From: Hemibagrus wyckioides
Lineage: Eukaryota; Chordata; Actinopteri; Siluriformes; Bagridae
DNA length: 64,000 nt
Assembly (NCBI RefSeq): GCF_019097595.1
Contig: NC_080710.1
Location: 26,905,280 to 26,969,279, forward strand
Reading direction: 5' to 3'
Shown piece after piece: positions 14,601-26,190 of this stretch. The notes under the pieces were generated by a model that saw only the letters and a program-made list of their open reading frames with translations, ran no database searches and had not been told where the DNA came from. Numbering within the stretch: position 1 is the stretch's first letter; each line of letters begins with the position of its first letter. The position numbers were made by a program, and so were the translations under genes.

Positions 14601-16898
14601 ACATCCCAAACAGTTCAGTGGTCTCCTCAGTTCTACTCAATGAAATGCTCTGTACAGTGATGTTGGTGATAGGCCTGTAGCATAAATATCAAGAGCCCCT
14701 GTGATTCAGTGACATCTGAAATACTGTACACTCAACCTTAATATGCAACAGTATATCCTCCTACGTAGCAGTCAGATTTGTGCTTCAGCTGTCTGCATGG
14801 ATCTGTTGCTTTTTCATACTCGTGTTTAAAAAAATAAAAATAAAATTGGCATGAATAACTGCACCTGCCCATCTCCCAAACCAACCTCTACCGCACAATA
14901 ATATGAAGAAGACTTCAATAAAAAGGTATTGTGTGTGTTTGGATCACTGTTCGAACACCTTCCCATGGTAGGTGAATTATTGAACACCTGTGCGCTCACT
15001 TGAAATATCAGATGTTTTTTCACGGAAGCAAACGAAGGAAAGTGGGTGTAAGGAATCTATGCATAAACCATAAACAGCAATAAAAGCCTCAGATACATCG
15101 TACGGTGGCTTCGGTGTCTGGTAGAATAGAAATGTTTTTGTTTTGTTTTTAATTATTAAGTGTTCTGGATGAGGGTTAGAAATATGGCATATGGTGTCCA
15201 TAGAATTTCCTTCTCATCATCAAACATATTTTGTTAAGTCATTTTATTTGCTAATTAAAAAAAATAAGTAAAGCAATTCACTGCTTTAGAAAATCACTTT
15301 ATCCAATTAGCCTCTTTGGCTGCAGGATCCATGAGTAAAATAACATGTCCCAGTGGCAATCAGCGGTGGCCCAATTTTGTCAGGCGTTCTCGTTTGCACA
15401 GCTCACACAGCAGATATCTGGCTGAGTGTCGCAGAAAATTCTTCTTCCACAAGTATCTAGTGTTGCGTTCCACAGCCACAATGTTTGCCAGCTATTTTTG
15501 TAGGTGCCTATTTTCACAATTCTGGGATTTTGATGTTGCAAGTTTCTGGTTATTTTGGGTATGTTAATTGCTTTCACATATCCTATGTTCCTCTTTTTTT
15601 AGGCTTGTAGTTGGACTAATTATCTGCGTTTTCACAGCACACAGGAGTATGATCTTCCCCAATATGTCAGTCATTTACAGATGAGATTCCCTGCTGATCA
15701 CACTCACCCAGGCACTAATTTAGGCACAGATGTTGTATTTCCCCTTTGGTAAGGACAGTTGTTATTTCAGTGGCGGTGAAATGAGATAAGGAATAATTAT
15801 CACAACAGGCTTTCATTCACAGACAACTGAAAGGGTTTTAGCTTAAAGCATGTCATTTTTGGAATATGTATTAATATGTATTTATTATTATTAATTAAAA
15901 AAAGTGGCATTTACATAGGCTTTAAGCAGATTCATTGCACATTAAAGCCAAATATAAAGTGGGGTTCAAGCATTTTCCAATGAATAAACAAAATTGTAGA
16001 ATCTTGAAAAAATTTACAACAAAAAAACAATAAAATTTGTCATTATTTAGTATTCAAGATTCAGAATATTTCTAGGCCACTATTCAGATTAAAGCAAATT
16101 TGTGATATTTATCATTTTAACTCCTTTGTACAAAAGGTCAGATTTTTCTTAGCCTATACATTGGAGCAAGAGTTAAGACGACATGACAATGGATTCAATC
16201 TAATATATATGATCAACTTTTAAAGCGAAAATGGGGCACATGAAAAATTAAATTAAATTAAAACCTAACACAATTCAACACAACTGGATAAAAGAAATCA
16301 GATTGGATCATTTGAGAATGAAGAGTACTTCTGTTTATGATGGATGCCAGTTAGTATTAGGATCAGTAGTGTACTGCACTGTGACATTGTATAAAAGAAA
16401 AATCTTTTATTTTCTGAATACAGATTTACTTTCATCAGGAAAAAAAAACAACAAAACTTTTACTTGTTTTCTGCCAAAACAAGATCCAGGTGTCTTCAGG
16501 CTCCTCTGTGACAAGGCAAGCTTGCTACAAAGCCTGATAAACCTTTGTTGCTAATTGTATTCTGGATTTCAAGTAACCTAATTAGTAAAAACTGGACAAT
16601 CTTCTGGTGTTTGAAACCAAGCCTTAGGTTTTTCAGGTCGCTAAGCAACAGAATAAGAACATTGCATTGTTGTCTAACGAAAGACAATAACATCTGGAAA
16701 AATTTGTGGAAAAGGGAAAGATGTTATGTATATGACTAGTCTCATTTGCAATGTTTACAGCGCTTTATCTGCAAAGCACTGAGTATTTGTACAGTCCATG
16801 CATATAAATGTAATGAAATGTTGACATTTTCTATCAAATAAAACCATTATATAGAATATTTTTATTCATATCTAATCTTGCATATCAAAAGCTACATA

Positions 16899-17374
16899 CT
16901 CATATAAAAGACCAAAAGTAGGTAAAAGTCTCACCATCACATTCGTATCTGCTTGTTGAACATTTCAATCCAGATTTATTTCCCCTTTGCTGTTATAATA
17001 ATCTCCACTATTCGTAGAAGGCTTTCCACTAGATGTTGGAGTGTGGCTGTGGGGATTTGTGTTCATTTTACCTCAAGAGCATTAGCGAGGATGGTGAGGA
17101 GGTCTGGGGTGCAGCCGGTGTTCCAGTTCATCCCAAAGGTGTTAATTGGGCTTGAGTCAGAGTCAGAGCTCTGTGGAAGAAACCCAAGTTCTTTCACTTC
17201 TCAAACCATGTCTTCATAGAGCTCTGTGCTTTGTGCACAGGGGCATTGTCATGCTGGAACAGGGTTGAGCCTCTTATATCCATTGAAACACTACTAGTTT
17301 TGTACATCCAAATTTGTGGCAACAGTTTAAAGAAGAGACATGTGTAATGATCAAACTTTTAGCCACATAGTGTG
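16899..17374 (-). mobile_element. Internally deleted Tc1-like element
   Basis: About 476 bp whose left part matches the 5' end and N-terminal transposase region of a teleost Tc1-like family (minus-strand sense). It then jumps to the right end with a remnant inverted repeat (aacttttagccacatagtg). It cannot encode a transposase. Confidence 0.7.
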
Positions 17375-17839
17375 CCTCCTTTCTATGATGTGGTCTACTG
17401 GTGGATCAGCCTCACTGCAGGACATCTCAGTAAGCTGATCCAGAAAGCCAGTTCTAACACAGGACCAACTCTGGACTGACTAGAAACAGTTACCTAGAAA
17501 AAAATGGCAGCAGAACTGGAGATCTTTCTATCTTGTTGATTGCACATTTTCAGGAGCACCATTTGCTCTCTGCTTATTCCACCATGGTGCTCTAGGGGTC
17601 TTTTTCTGGCAGCTGGCATCAGACCCCACAGTGCCTCGTCTCAACAGGAGACACCCCCACCCACCAGGAATGAAAGAAAAACAGGACAGATTTTTATTCA
17701 TTTATGTATATGCATGCAATTATATACATAGGATGCCATAGTCATTAAAGTAATCTCATCCGTTGGATGCTTTGAATATCTATCTTTGTTTTTCCACACC
17801 TTTATTTTTTGCTCTCATGTCTTTTTCACTGTGCGGGGC

Positions 17840-18270
17840 TTGTTAATATGTCTAGAAAGTCTAACTCTGTCTTCGTGATTTGTTAATAAGTGTAGAAAGT
17901 CTAACCCCTCTCAGTGTTTTTCTCTTAGGTGTTGTGTGTTTAACTCGATGTGTTTCGTTAATTATTTAAATGTCTGTCTGTTATTTGTTAATATTTCTCG
18001 AATGTCTAACTCCTGTATGTAATTTGTTATAGTTTCAAATGACTGCCAGTGTGATTTGTTAAGGCGTTTCTGTGATTTGTTAATAACCCCTGTCTGTGTG
18101 ATTTGTTTATAATATGTTTTAAATGTCTATTTGATCCGTTTATATGTTTAGAATGTCTAACCCCTGTCTGTTTGATTTGTGAATGTATGTCTCTATGTCT
18201 GTGATTTATTCATGTCTCAGATGTCTGTCTATGTGATTTGTTAACGTGTTGAATGCCTAACTCTGTCTAT
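17840..18270 (+). repeat. Degenerate minisatellite, unit about 40 bp
   Basis: Roughly ten imperfect repeats of a unit like TGTCTAACCCCTGTCTGTGT followed by GATTTGTTAATATGT. Unit length varies through indels. It lies in the fars2 intron. Confidence 0.8.
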
Positions 18271-18781
18271 TATTTATACACAATGGCTTTCCATTGCTGC
18301 TGTAGCACACAAAGTTCCCCTCAGGGATCAATAAGTACAACTATCTATCTATTTAATTCATTTTAAACATCCTTTTATACAATATTCAGATGCAAGATTT
18401 AGTGAAATGATTGCCTTGGTGCAATGGTTTGTGGGATTTCTACCCAGTTTCTCTCAGGCTGTTTGCTTTCCATGCATGGTCATACGAGCTTGGACTGTGA
18501 CACACACCAGCCTGGTCTTCCTGACAGAAAATCTGGTACTGGCAAAGGGAATCTGATTAAAACCTCACACACAACGCGCCATGTGTTTGCGTTGGAATCC
18601 CAGTGGCTGCTTCTGTGCTAGTCACCTGTCAGCCAGTTTTGTTTTAATTGCTTGGGCCAGAAAACTTTAGCCCAGGTCCAGCACTCTTTTATTATTATAA
18701 AGCTGTGATCAAGCTACATTTTAAGCTACAAGCCAAAAACATTTTTTAAACACATATTAAAGTATCTTAAACTGAACTTTA

Positions 18782-19280
18782 CACAGATCAGCCATAACAT
18801 TATGACCACCTGCCTAATGTCGTGTTGGTCCCCCTTTTGCTTCCAAAACAGCCCTGACCCGTCATGCACTGTGTATTCTCACACCTTTTTATCAGAACCA
18901 GCATTAACTTCTTCAGCAATTTGAGCAACAGTAGCTTGTCTGTAGGATCGGATCACACGGGCCAGACTTCACTCCCCAAGTGCATCAGTGAGCCTTGGCC
19001 GCCCATGACCCTGTTGCCGGTTCATCACTGTTCCTTCCTTTGACTGCAGACCGGGAACTCCCCACAAGAGCTGCTCTGATCCAGTGGTCTAGCCATCACA
19101 ATTTGGCCCTTGTCAAACTCGCTCAAATCTTTACACTTGTCCATTTTTCCTGCTTCTAACACATCAACAAAATGCTCACTTGCTGCCTAATATATCCCAC
19201 CCACAGGTGCCATGATGAGGAGATCATCAGTCTTATTCACTTCACCTGTCACTGCTCATAATGTTATTGCATGATCAGTC
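18782..19280 (-). mobile_element. Non-autonomous Tc1-like element
   Basis: A 499-bp element flanked by TA. Diverged inverted repeats (GATCAGCCATAACATTATGA at the left, its imperfect complement at the right) enclose a fragment whose minus strand still reads [18 protein letters not shown] transposase N-terminus, followed by a large deletion. The family is common in teleost genomes. Confidence 0.8.
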
Positions 19281-19724
19281 TACTTAGATTTTGCCCTTGT
19301 CAGGTTATTCTTAATCTAGTGTAATTTTTTTTTTTAAATTATCTTTCTAAAATTGTTGGGAAAAAATTATAAAATCAATCGGCTAACATTAGCTACATGC
19401 TGTTGAACTTGCAGGCATGGCATCAGTGTACAGTGGTTATTCCCAGCTCTGTAGGGAGCTGTAACAATGAGTGTCAATGGAACTCCAGTCATGAAGACCA
19501 CTAACAACCATCAATGACCATCATACTCATTGTGTTTGATGCATAGTCAAATTTTTACACCTACACTCTTATCATCTGTCATCTATTGAAAATTGTGTGG
19601 TTTTATTTGGACAACGTATAATGTGCATAAATGGATCACTTTCCATATATCTAAATAATTCTGCAAGTGTAAATTAGGTTCAAAAAGTCTCTAAGAAATC
19701 ACTCTGCTGTTTGTTTTCCCACAG

Positions 19725-19863
19725 AACCAAGAAGGTGAGCCACTGTTACCGCATCGCGTACCGTCACATGGAGAGAACTTTGAGCCAAGAAGAAGTGCGG
19801 CTGATTCACCAAGCCATCGAGCAGACAGCAGAGCGAGAGCTGGGTGTACAGGGAAGATTCTGA
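19725..19863 (+). CDS. fars2: fars2 terminal coding exon, mitochondrial phenylalanyl-tRNA synthetase C-terminus
   Basis: The exon encodes the last 45 residues of mitochondrial phenylalanyl-tRNA synthetase, which charges mitochondrial tRNA-Phe in the matrix. A pyrimidine-rich acceptor (ttgttttcccacag) precedes it. The first base completes a codon begun in the previous exon; then [23 protein letters not shown] and finally GVQGRF run to the TGA at 19861-19863. This is the end of the anticodon-binding ferredoxin-fold (FDX-ACB) domain. The aromatic/Arg pattern followed by RTLSQEEV is typical of that domain, and the C-terminus closely resembles vertebrate FARS2. The catalytic domain and all earlier exons lie left of the window. 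The reverse strand also has an ORF here, but it is only a shadow. Downstream nrn1 lies on the opposite strand, as in human. Confidence 0.95.
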
Positions 19864-20726
19864 TTCCTGCTCAGCCTGTATCCACTCAACCACAACAACC
19901 GAAAAAATGTGATTTCTCACAAAACACGCTGTTGTAGGTTGCATACAAAACATGGACAAGGCAAGAGGTCATTGTTTTAAAAAGGACAGCTTGCACAGAC
20001 TTTACCGTAGATCATTTTATACTTGAATCACTTTTGGTTTGTTGTTATAAACAAAAATCTTGTGCTCCCACATGCACTGTTGACCTTGATCCCTCTCATT
20101 TTACCAGTTTCATCGCTCGTATACCGAACACATGCAGTGTTCTTAAATCCCTTTTCTCTTGCCGCCTGCAGTAATCTTGCATCTGAAGCTCTGAGAGGCT
20201 GATCTTAAATACCGCCATCACAGCAGCGTGTCGCCTGGAGGGAAAGGTCTTTGATTTAATGCAGACATTCTGTAGTCCGTTTACTCCGGTGGATTCCAGC
20301 CAGCAGGGAAGACAAAAGAAACGAGTCTGGAAAGACTTGCTTGGCACTTATGGCTAACTTTGTATTTCCTTTAATGACCATTTCAGATTGAATACAATGA
20401 CTTTCTTCCTTAAAAATAAAATTACTTAGAGAGTTAAATATTTCAGGAAACATTTTTGGGATAAAAGCGACAGCTAACATGTCCTGTAATGTAATGTTAG
20501 ACTCTTTGGTCATTAATAATAAAGTAAATGTTGCACAAGGTGTCTGATCAGTTGGAAAAAGTTGCACTCCTGCATTGCTGATAAAGATATCAGTGTTACT
20601 GGTTGTTTATCATTAAGTTATACCGGATAATGATTCGAATCAGAGTTAATGTTACTACCCAAAGTTTTCCAAGACCATGTCCTGAAGTGTTTCATTCCTC
20701 TTATATCAGAGCGATTTGACAATAAA
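19864..20726 (+). other. fars2: Probable fars2 3' UTR with candidate polyadenylation signals
   Basis: After the stop codon there are AATAAA hexamers at 20415-20420, 20518-20523 and 20721-20726. Any of these could set the transcript end, giving a 3' UTR of roughly 0.55-0.9 kb. The choice cannot be made without transcript data. No other coding signal is seen here. Confidence 0.45.
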
Positions 20727-21604
20727 TGACACTTTTTTAATTAAAGAACAACTTTTTATCACTTTGTGTTTACGTACCATGCTGTGAAACATCTGCAAAA
20801 CACATTAGTTCATGTTATCGCTTATGTCAGAGCGGATATAAACAGTTATCCCCCCCTCACCATTTGTCACTTCCTTGACATTAATAGGACAAAAAGGAAT
20901 CTGAGAAACAGGAAAGCACACACTCTCTTCTGAAGACTCTCCTATGGCAGAAAAATGACTGTCACAGAACACTGACACTTGTAAGTCCTAGATTACGTGA
21001 ATTGTTCACCATACAAGTCGATGTGAATGTGTTGTTACATATCACATATTAGAATGTATTAGAGCTTTAATATAAACCTGTGATATGCCTTGAAGCCGGC
21101 ACTCAACACACTCAGAACAATCAGATTTGTGATTAGAACAGCACTTTTCTAACATCCACATACACACTTATATGGTATAACCTACTGAATCCTACAGGGT
21201 CAAGACTTCAGTATTTGTGTTACATTTGCTACTCAGAACCACTCTGACCAGGGTTTTATGAGTTTTTTTTGGGGGGGGGCTTTCTAAACCAATGATGCTT
21301 AGGCCAGGAGTTCTTAAACTTTTTGCAGCCACCAACAAAATAAGCACAATACAATAACAGCTGGACAATGTCAGTGTCCCCAGTGAATGAATGTACTCAA
21401 ATCTTTGCAGTCTGGGCACATAAAAAAATACATATAATCATCATTTTCAAAATATCATTGTTTTATTGTATACAATATCAACAAAAATATACTAATATTA
21501 ATATGCTATCAAATATTTTTGTAAACATTTCCATATACCCCCTATAGAAATACAATACCGAACTCAATGATTGATCTTCAGTAACTGTTTTCCCCTGCTC
21601 AGGG

Positions 21605-21830
21605 TTACTGTGGATCCAGACCAAATCCTAGGTGCAAGGTGGAAAAATTTACCTCACTTGGGGCTCCAATCCATTAGAGGGCTCCATGCACAGTCATACA
21701 CTCCTAAAGTTTAACATAGACAAATTTCCTAACTGCATGTTTTTGGGAAGTGGTAAGAAACCGGAGAACAGACATGAGAGAACAAGCGAAACTCCACCCA
21801 GAGCTCAGGATAAAACTGAGAACTGCAATA
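21605..21830 (-). repeat. Teleost dispersed repeat, inverted copy
   Basis: Minus-strand copy of the family at 42.59-42.91 kb. 'actgtggatccagacc' and 'tgcatgtttttgggaa' mark it. Confidence 0.5.
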
Positions 21831-21872
21831 TTTTATGAGGATTCCTATCGCAATCAAAAGTGGATAAATGTA

Positions 21873-22398
21873 CACTACCCGTCAGAAGTTTGGACACAGC
21901 TTTTAATTCAATGTTTTTTGTTTAGGGATTTATTTTCTACATTCTAGAACAATACTGGAGATTTCAAAACTATGAAATAACACACATGGACTTATTATTA
22001 TTATTATTATTTTAAGACACGAAGGTCAGGTGTTCAGGAATAGTTCTTGCAAGAACAGTATTGTCAAGTGCATTTGCAAAACCCATCAAGCACCATGATG
22101 AAACTGGCTCACATGAAGACCATCCCAGGAAAGCAAGACCAAAATTTACCTCTGCTGCAGAGGAGAAGTTCATTTAGAGTTACCAGCCTCAGAAATCACC
22201 AATTAACAGCACCTCAGATTAGAGCCGTTATGAAGGCTTTACAGAGCATCAGTAGCAGACATATCTCAATATCAACTGTTCAAACGAGATTATTGTGTAT
22301 TTCGGCCGCCTTCAGCATTGTTTTACAATGTAGAAGGAAATAAACATCAGGAAAGACCATGGAATTAGAAGATGGGTCCAAACATTTGACTGGTAGTG
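21873..22398 (+). mobile_element. Non-autonomous Tc1-like element
   Basis: A 526-bp element flanked by TA. Inverted repeats (left CACTACCCGTCAGAAGTTTG; right end diverged) surround a decayed transposase N-terminal region on the plus strand. A 98-codon frame across it contains SSTMMKLAHM but is a mixture of frames, not a working protein. Confidence 0.8.
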
Positions 22399-24774
22399 TA
22401 CATCATCATCAGCTTCACCTTTTGGAACCATTTTCTCCTAAACATTCCACACAAAGCACCTAAAACTACTAGGTTCTATTGTGATAAAATGTAGAATTGA
22501 ACTTAGTGTAACTTTTTGGAAGTTTTAAGTTCTGACAGGAGTGTTGGTCGATAGCACTCAGTATAAGCAGTGTGCTTTAATTGGATTTCTTACTAATGAG
22601 ATTTGTAATCTTTGTTTCTAGCTTTAACATTAACTGTGCAACTTGTTTGTTGGAATGCCAAAGGATATTACAGGAGTGGACCTTTTGGGGTTTTTTCTTG
22701 TTGGTGGTTAGGGTTTTTTTTTTTCCCCTCTTTTTATTCATTAGGACTTTTAATTCATGAGCTTAGCATAAGACTAGACAAGCCATGTTGTATCGTTAAT
22801 TAAAAATGTCGAGTAGGTCAGTGAGTTTGCAAGTGACAGTACAGCGTTCTCACTTCTTACAAAATACTTCCTGTTTCCCATTGTTTTCCTGTTCATTAAG
22901 CAGGCTTTTTAAACAAAAACAGCAATGAATCCCTAAGTCCCATTATTGTGTGTTGGAGTAAACAGTGGAACCTTCGACTCTATTGCATGTGCTCACTGGG
23001 ACAGGTTGGGGGGAAAACTCACAGCCTCCAATATGGTATTTGTTCGACCGTGCCAAAGAAAAGAGTGGGCTGCATCCAAATTATTCCAGCATTGTGTGTG
23101 GGTGTGGGTGTATATGGAGGGGGGTGTTTCTCGCCCCCATCCCTCCCTCCCATGTTTATAAAGGGTGACAAAAGAATGAAGGGATAGCCTCTTCAGGGAG
23201 AGAGTTCAATTGCAGTCACAGTAATGAATGTGTGATGTTTTGCAATCAAAACCTGAATGGATCCTGCACGGATTGCCGAGCACCGAGCCCGTCCACTGGG
23301 GCTTAGCCTTTTGTGTTAATGTGTTACTTTTTGCTCAGGGCCACTTTGGATATGCAAAATCATTTTATGTCACTTTTTTTCTTCTGTGGTTTGACAAAAA
23401 ATGATTGGATGACAAAAATATTTTCTTCTTCTATTGAGTTGAGAGTTGAGCACCCTCTTGTTTTGTGGATGTGATGGTTTGGATTGATTTTTTTTCATTT
23501 TTTCTAGAAACATGACTAGGTGCAAATTGAAACACTGCGATATAAAAACAGGAGGAAAACTACATATTGTCCTGTCAGTTTTAATTCCAGTCAATTGTTG
23601 GGTTTGTATTGAAAAAATGTACTGTATTGAAACATGTGTAAGAGAGTATACAAAGAGAGAAGTTTTTCCGGGGAAAGCAAAAAACTGACTAACATCCTGC
23701 CCTTGGGTTTTGGGTTGAAGGTGGAAGTTAATTTAAAGTTCTTTGTGTTATAACTTCAAATCAAGGGACTGTAGAGCGTGTGGGAAATTGGACAATGTTC
23801 AGTCTTCCACCTCTGTGAGAATGAGAGAGTTGATTTTGGAGGTTCGAATACCGGCTTGTCCAGGAGCGGTGGAGTCAATACTATAACCAGAGGCAGGCAA
23901 ACACCACTGAAAACAGTGTGGATCAATTTGTGGAAATTACATGAGGAGAAAAACGCAAACAAGGCATCAGTCAGCTTCTGTTCAGGGTGTGGGGGGAGTA
24001 AGGAAAGGGGTTAGAGTGCTGCTGCCCTAGGGCATTAAGAAAGTCGTTTAGGGTGATATAGTTTTTTTTATCTGAGGGAATATCGACTCTCCAGTGTGAC
24101 ATATAGATTCAATATGATTTCATAAAGAATTTATTTCATCAGAATTTATACACAACCTACGACTAGGACACGTCTTCCCTGTTAGAAAACCCTAATCAAG
24201 GATGATTAGAAAGAAACGTTCTGCTGCATCACAGCGTAGCTGAATGCGTTTAGTTTAGTTTATATTGCACGAATTGGTAAAGGATGCGTGAAATAAAGTC
24301 ATCTCTTCACCAAGAGAAAGGTCTGATTCTGCTGGATCCTTGACCATGAGCATCATCAAGATTTTGAAGCCAAGATCCGTGATGATTGGACAAAAACCTT
24401 AGACGAGTGTGCGATCAGAATCTTTCATTCTTCTTAGCATTTCTCTGCTGTAGACTGAGACCGATATTATCATTCCTCTGATCTGGTAGAGCAAAACGGT
24501 ATCAGCATAAAGTCTTGCGTTTGACTCATGCAAACAGAATTTAACACGCTCAGTGTGAACGCTAGAACAGAGCTAGGCAGCAGGTGTCTAAAAACCCGAC
24601 AAGAGACGTGTTGCTGCGTCCTTACTGTGCTTTATAATGACAGGGAATGTTCCATGGAGCAGCGTGTAAAATCAAAACTTAGAAGCGGGTGTGTTAGTAT
24701 ATGGCAGACTTTTGCGTGCACTTCAGAGTTGCAGTATGCCAAAAAACATCCTTTAACAAAATGACTAGAAGATA

Positions 24775-26022
24775 CACTATATTGCCAAAAGTATTCGCTC
24801 ACCTGCCTTGACTCGCATATGAACTTAAGTGACATCCCATTCCTAATCCATAGGGTTCAATATGACGTCGGTCCACCCTTTGCAGCTATAACAGCTTCAA
24901 CTCTTCTGGGAAGGCTGTCCACAAGGTTTAGGAGTGTGTTTATGGGAATTTTTGACCATTCTTCCAGAAGCGCATTTGTGAGGTGACGCACTGATGTTGG
25001 ACGAGAAGGCCTGGCTCTCAGTCTCCGCTCTAATTCATCCCAAAGGTGTTCTATCGGGTTGAGGTCAGGACTCTGTGCAGGCCAGTCAAGTTCATCCACA
25101 CCATACTCTGTCATCCATGTCTTTATGGACCTTGCTTTGTGCACTGGTGCACAGTCATGTTGGAAGAGGAAGGGGCCAGCTCCAAACTGTTCCCACAAAG
25201 TTGGGAGCATGGAATTGTCCAAAATGTCTTGGTATGCTGAAGCATTCAGAGTTCCTTTCACTGGAACTAAGGGGCCAAGCCCAGCTCCTGAAAAACAACC
25301 CCACACCATAATCCCCCCTCCACCAAACTTTACACTTGGCACAATGCAGTCAGACAAGTACCGTTCTCCTGGCAACCGCCAAACCCAGACTCGTCCATCA
25401 GATTGCCAGATGGAGAAGCGCGATTCGTCACTCCAGAGAACGCGTCTCCACTGCTCTAGAGTCCAGTGGCGGCGTGCTTTACACCACTGCATCCGACGCT
25501 TTGCATTGCACTTGGTGATGTATGGCTTGGATGCAGCTGCTCGGCCATGGAAACCCATTCCATGAAGCTCTCTGCGCGCTGTTCTTGAGCTAATCTGAAG
25601 GCCACATGAAGTTTGGAGGTCTGTAGCGATTGATTCTGCAGAAAGTTGGCGACCTCTTCGCACTATGCGCCTCAGCATCCGCTGACCCCGCTCTGTCAGT
25701 TTACGTGGCCTACCACTTCGTGGCTGAGTTGCTGTCGTTCCCAAACACTTCCACGTTCTTATAATACAGCTGACAGTTGACTGTGGAATATTTAGGAGCG
25801 AGGAAATTTCACGACTGGATTTGTTGCACAGGTGGCATCCTATCACAGTTCCACGCTGGAATTCACTGAGCTCCTGAGAGCGACCCATTCTTTCACAAAT
25901 GTTTGTAAAAACAGTCTGCATGCCTAGGTGCTTGATTTTATACACCTGTGGCCATGGAAGTGATTGGAACACCTGATTCTGATTATTTGGATGGGTGAGC
26001 GAATACTTTTGGCAATATAGTG
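24775..26022 (-). mobile_element. Full-length Tc1-like transposon
   Basis: A 1248-bp element is flanked by TA dinucleotides (24773-24774 and 26023-26024), the normal Tc1/mariner target duplication. Its terminal inverted repeats begin CACTATATTGCCAAAAGTAT and are identical for 29 bp at the two ends. It carries one transposase gene on the minus strand. It is the only copy in the window with both ends and an unbroken frame. Confidence 0.97.
24857..25888 (-). CDS. Tc1-like transposase, intact DD34E
   Basis: The likely start is the ATG at 25888 ([13 protein letters not shown]), giving 343 residues, typical of Tc1 transposases; the frame stays open for 28 more codons upstream. It cuts and pastes the element by binding the inverted repeats. 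Seen: an N-terminal paired-like helix-turn-helix domain (through about residue 60, [15 protein letters not shown]), a GRPRK AT-hook-like linker, a second helix-turn-helix, then the catalytic domain with WSDESRF (first Asp), FQHDCAPVH (second Asp) and LNPIEHLW (Glu). There are 34 residues between the second Asp and the Glu, the DD34E spacing, and a glycine-rich box ([10 protein letters not shown]) lies between. No stop or frameshift is present. It is coding-complete; whether it is active is unknown. Confidence 0.95.
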   Translation of the reverse strand: MGRSQELSEFQRGTVIGCHLCNKSSREISSLLNIPQSTVSCIIRTWKCLGTTATQPRSGRPRKLTERGQRMLRRIVRRGRQLSAESIATDLQTSCGLQISSRTARRELHGMGFHGRAAASKPYITKCNAKRRMQWCKARRHWTLEQWRRVLWSDESRFSIWQSDGRVWVWRLPGERYLSDCIVPSVKFGGGGIMVWGCFSGAGLGPLVPVKGTLNASAYQDILDNSMLPTLWEQFGAGPFLFQHDCAPVHKARSIKTWMTEYGVDELDWPAQSPDLNPIEHLWDELERRLRARPSRPTSVRHLTNALLEEWSKIPINTLLNLVDSLPRRVEAVIAAKGGPTSY

Positions 26023-26029
26023 TATGTTA

Positions 26030-26190
26030 AATAGTTCAGTCTGATTGGTCAGAAGCTGTTCTGATTCATTTCTATCACGACAGCTCAGACATGCAAATTT
26101 TTGTTAATGAGCTTGTTCTAATATTTTATTGTTTCTATAGTAACGCCTCATTTAACAAGGACTTGTATGGTGGATGGTTTATATAATCTA
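26030..26190 (+). repeat. MITE-like repeat, copy 1
   Basis: Shares ATTGTTTCTATAGTAAC, AAGGAC and ATAATCTAAG in the same order and spacing with 61.01-61.14 kb. The core also appears at about 11.00 kb. The intact Tc1 lies immediately beside it. Confidence 0.5.

Larger units (their letters stand above)
1..19724 (+). other. fars2: Last intron of fars2 (3' part), repeat-rich
   Basis: This stretch precedes the terminal fars2 exon, whose splice acceptor ends at 19724. I found no other fars2 exon and no other recognisable protein-coding gene on either strand. It is AT-rich and holds dispersed repeats (about 2.28-2.43, 4.02-4.29, 6.77-6.99, 8.07-8.30, 8.54-8.76, 9.30-9.99, 16.90-17.37 and 18.78-19.28 kb), GT microsatellites near 7.7 and 8.7 kb, a GATA/GACA array at 11.44-11.66 kb and a degenerate minisatellite at 17.84-18.27 kb. 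The long terminal intron fits the very large FARS2 gene of other vertebrates. That the whole stretch is intron is inference; an unrecognised short exon could be hidden in it. Confidence 0.7.

Noticed and set aside
25059..25565. 168-codon open frame on the plus strand
   Set aside because: Antisense shadow of the Tc1 transposase on the minus strand.
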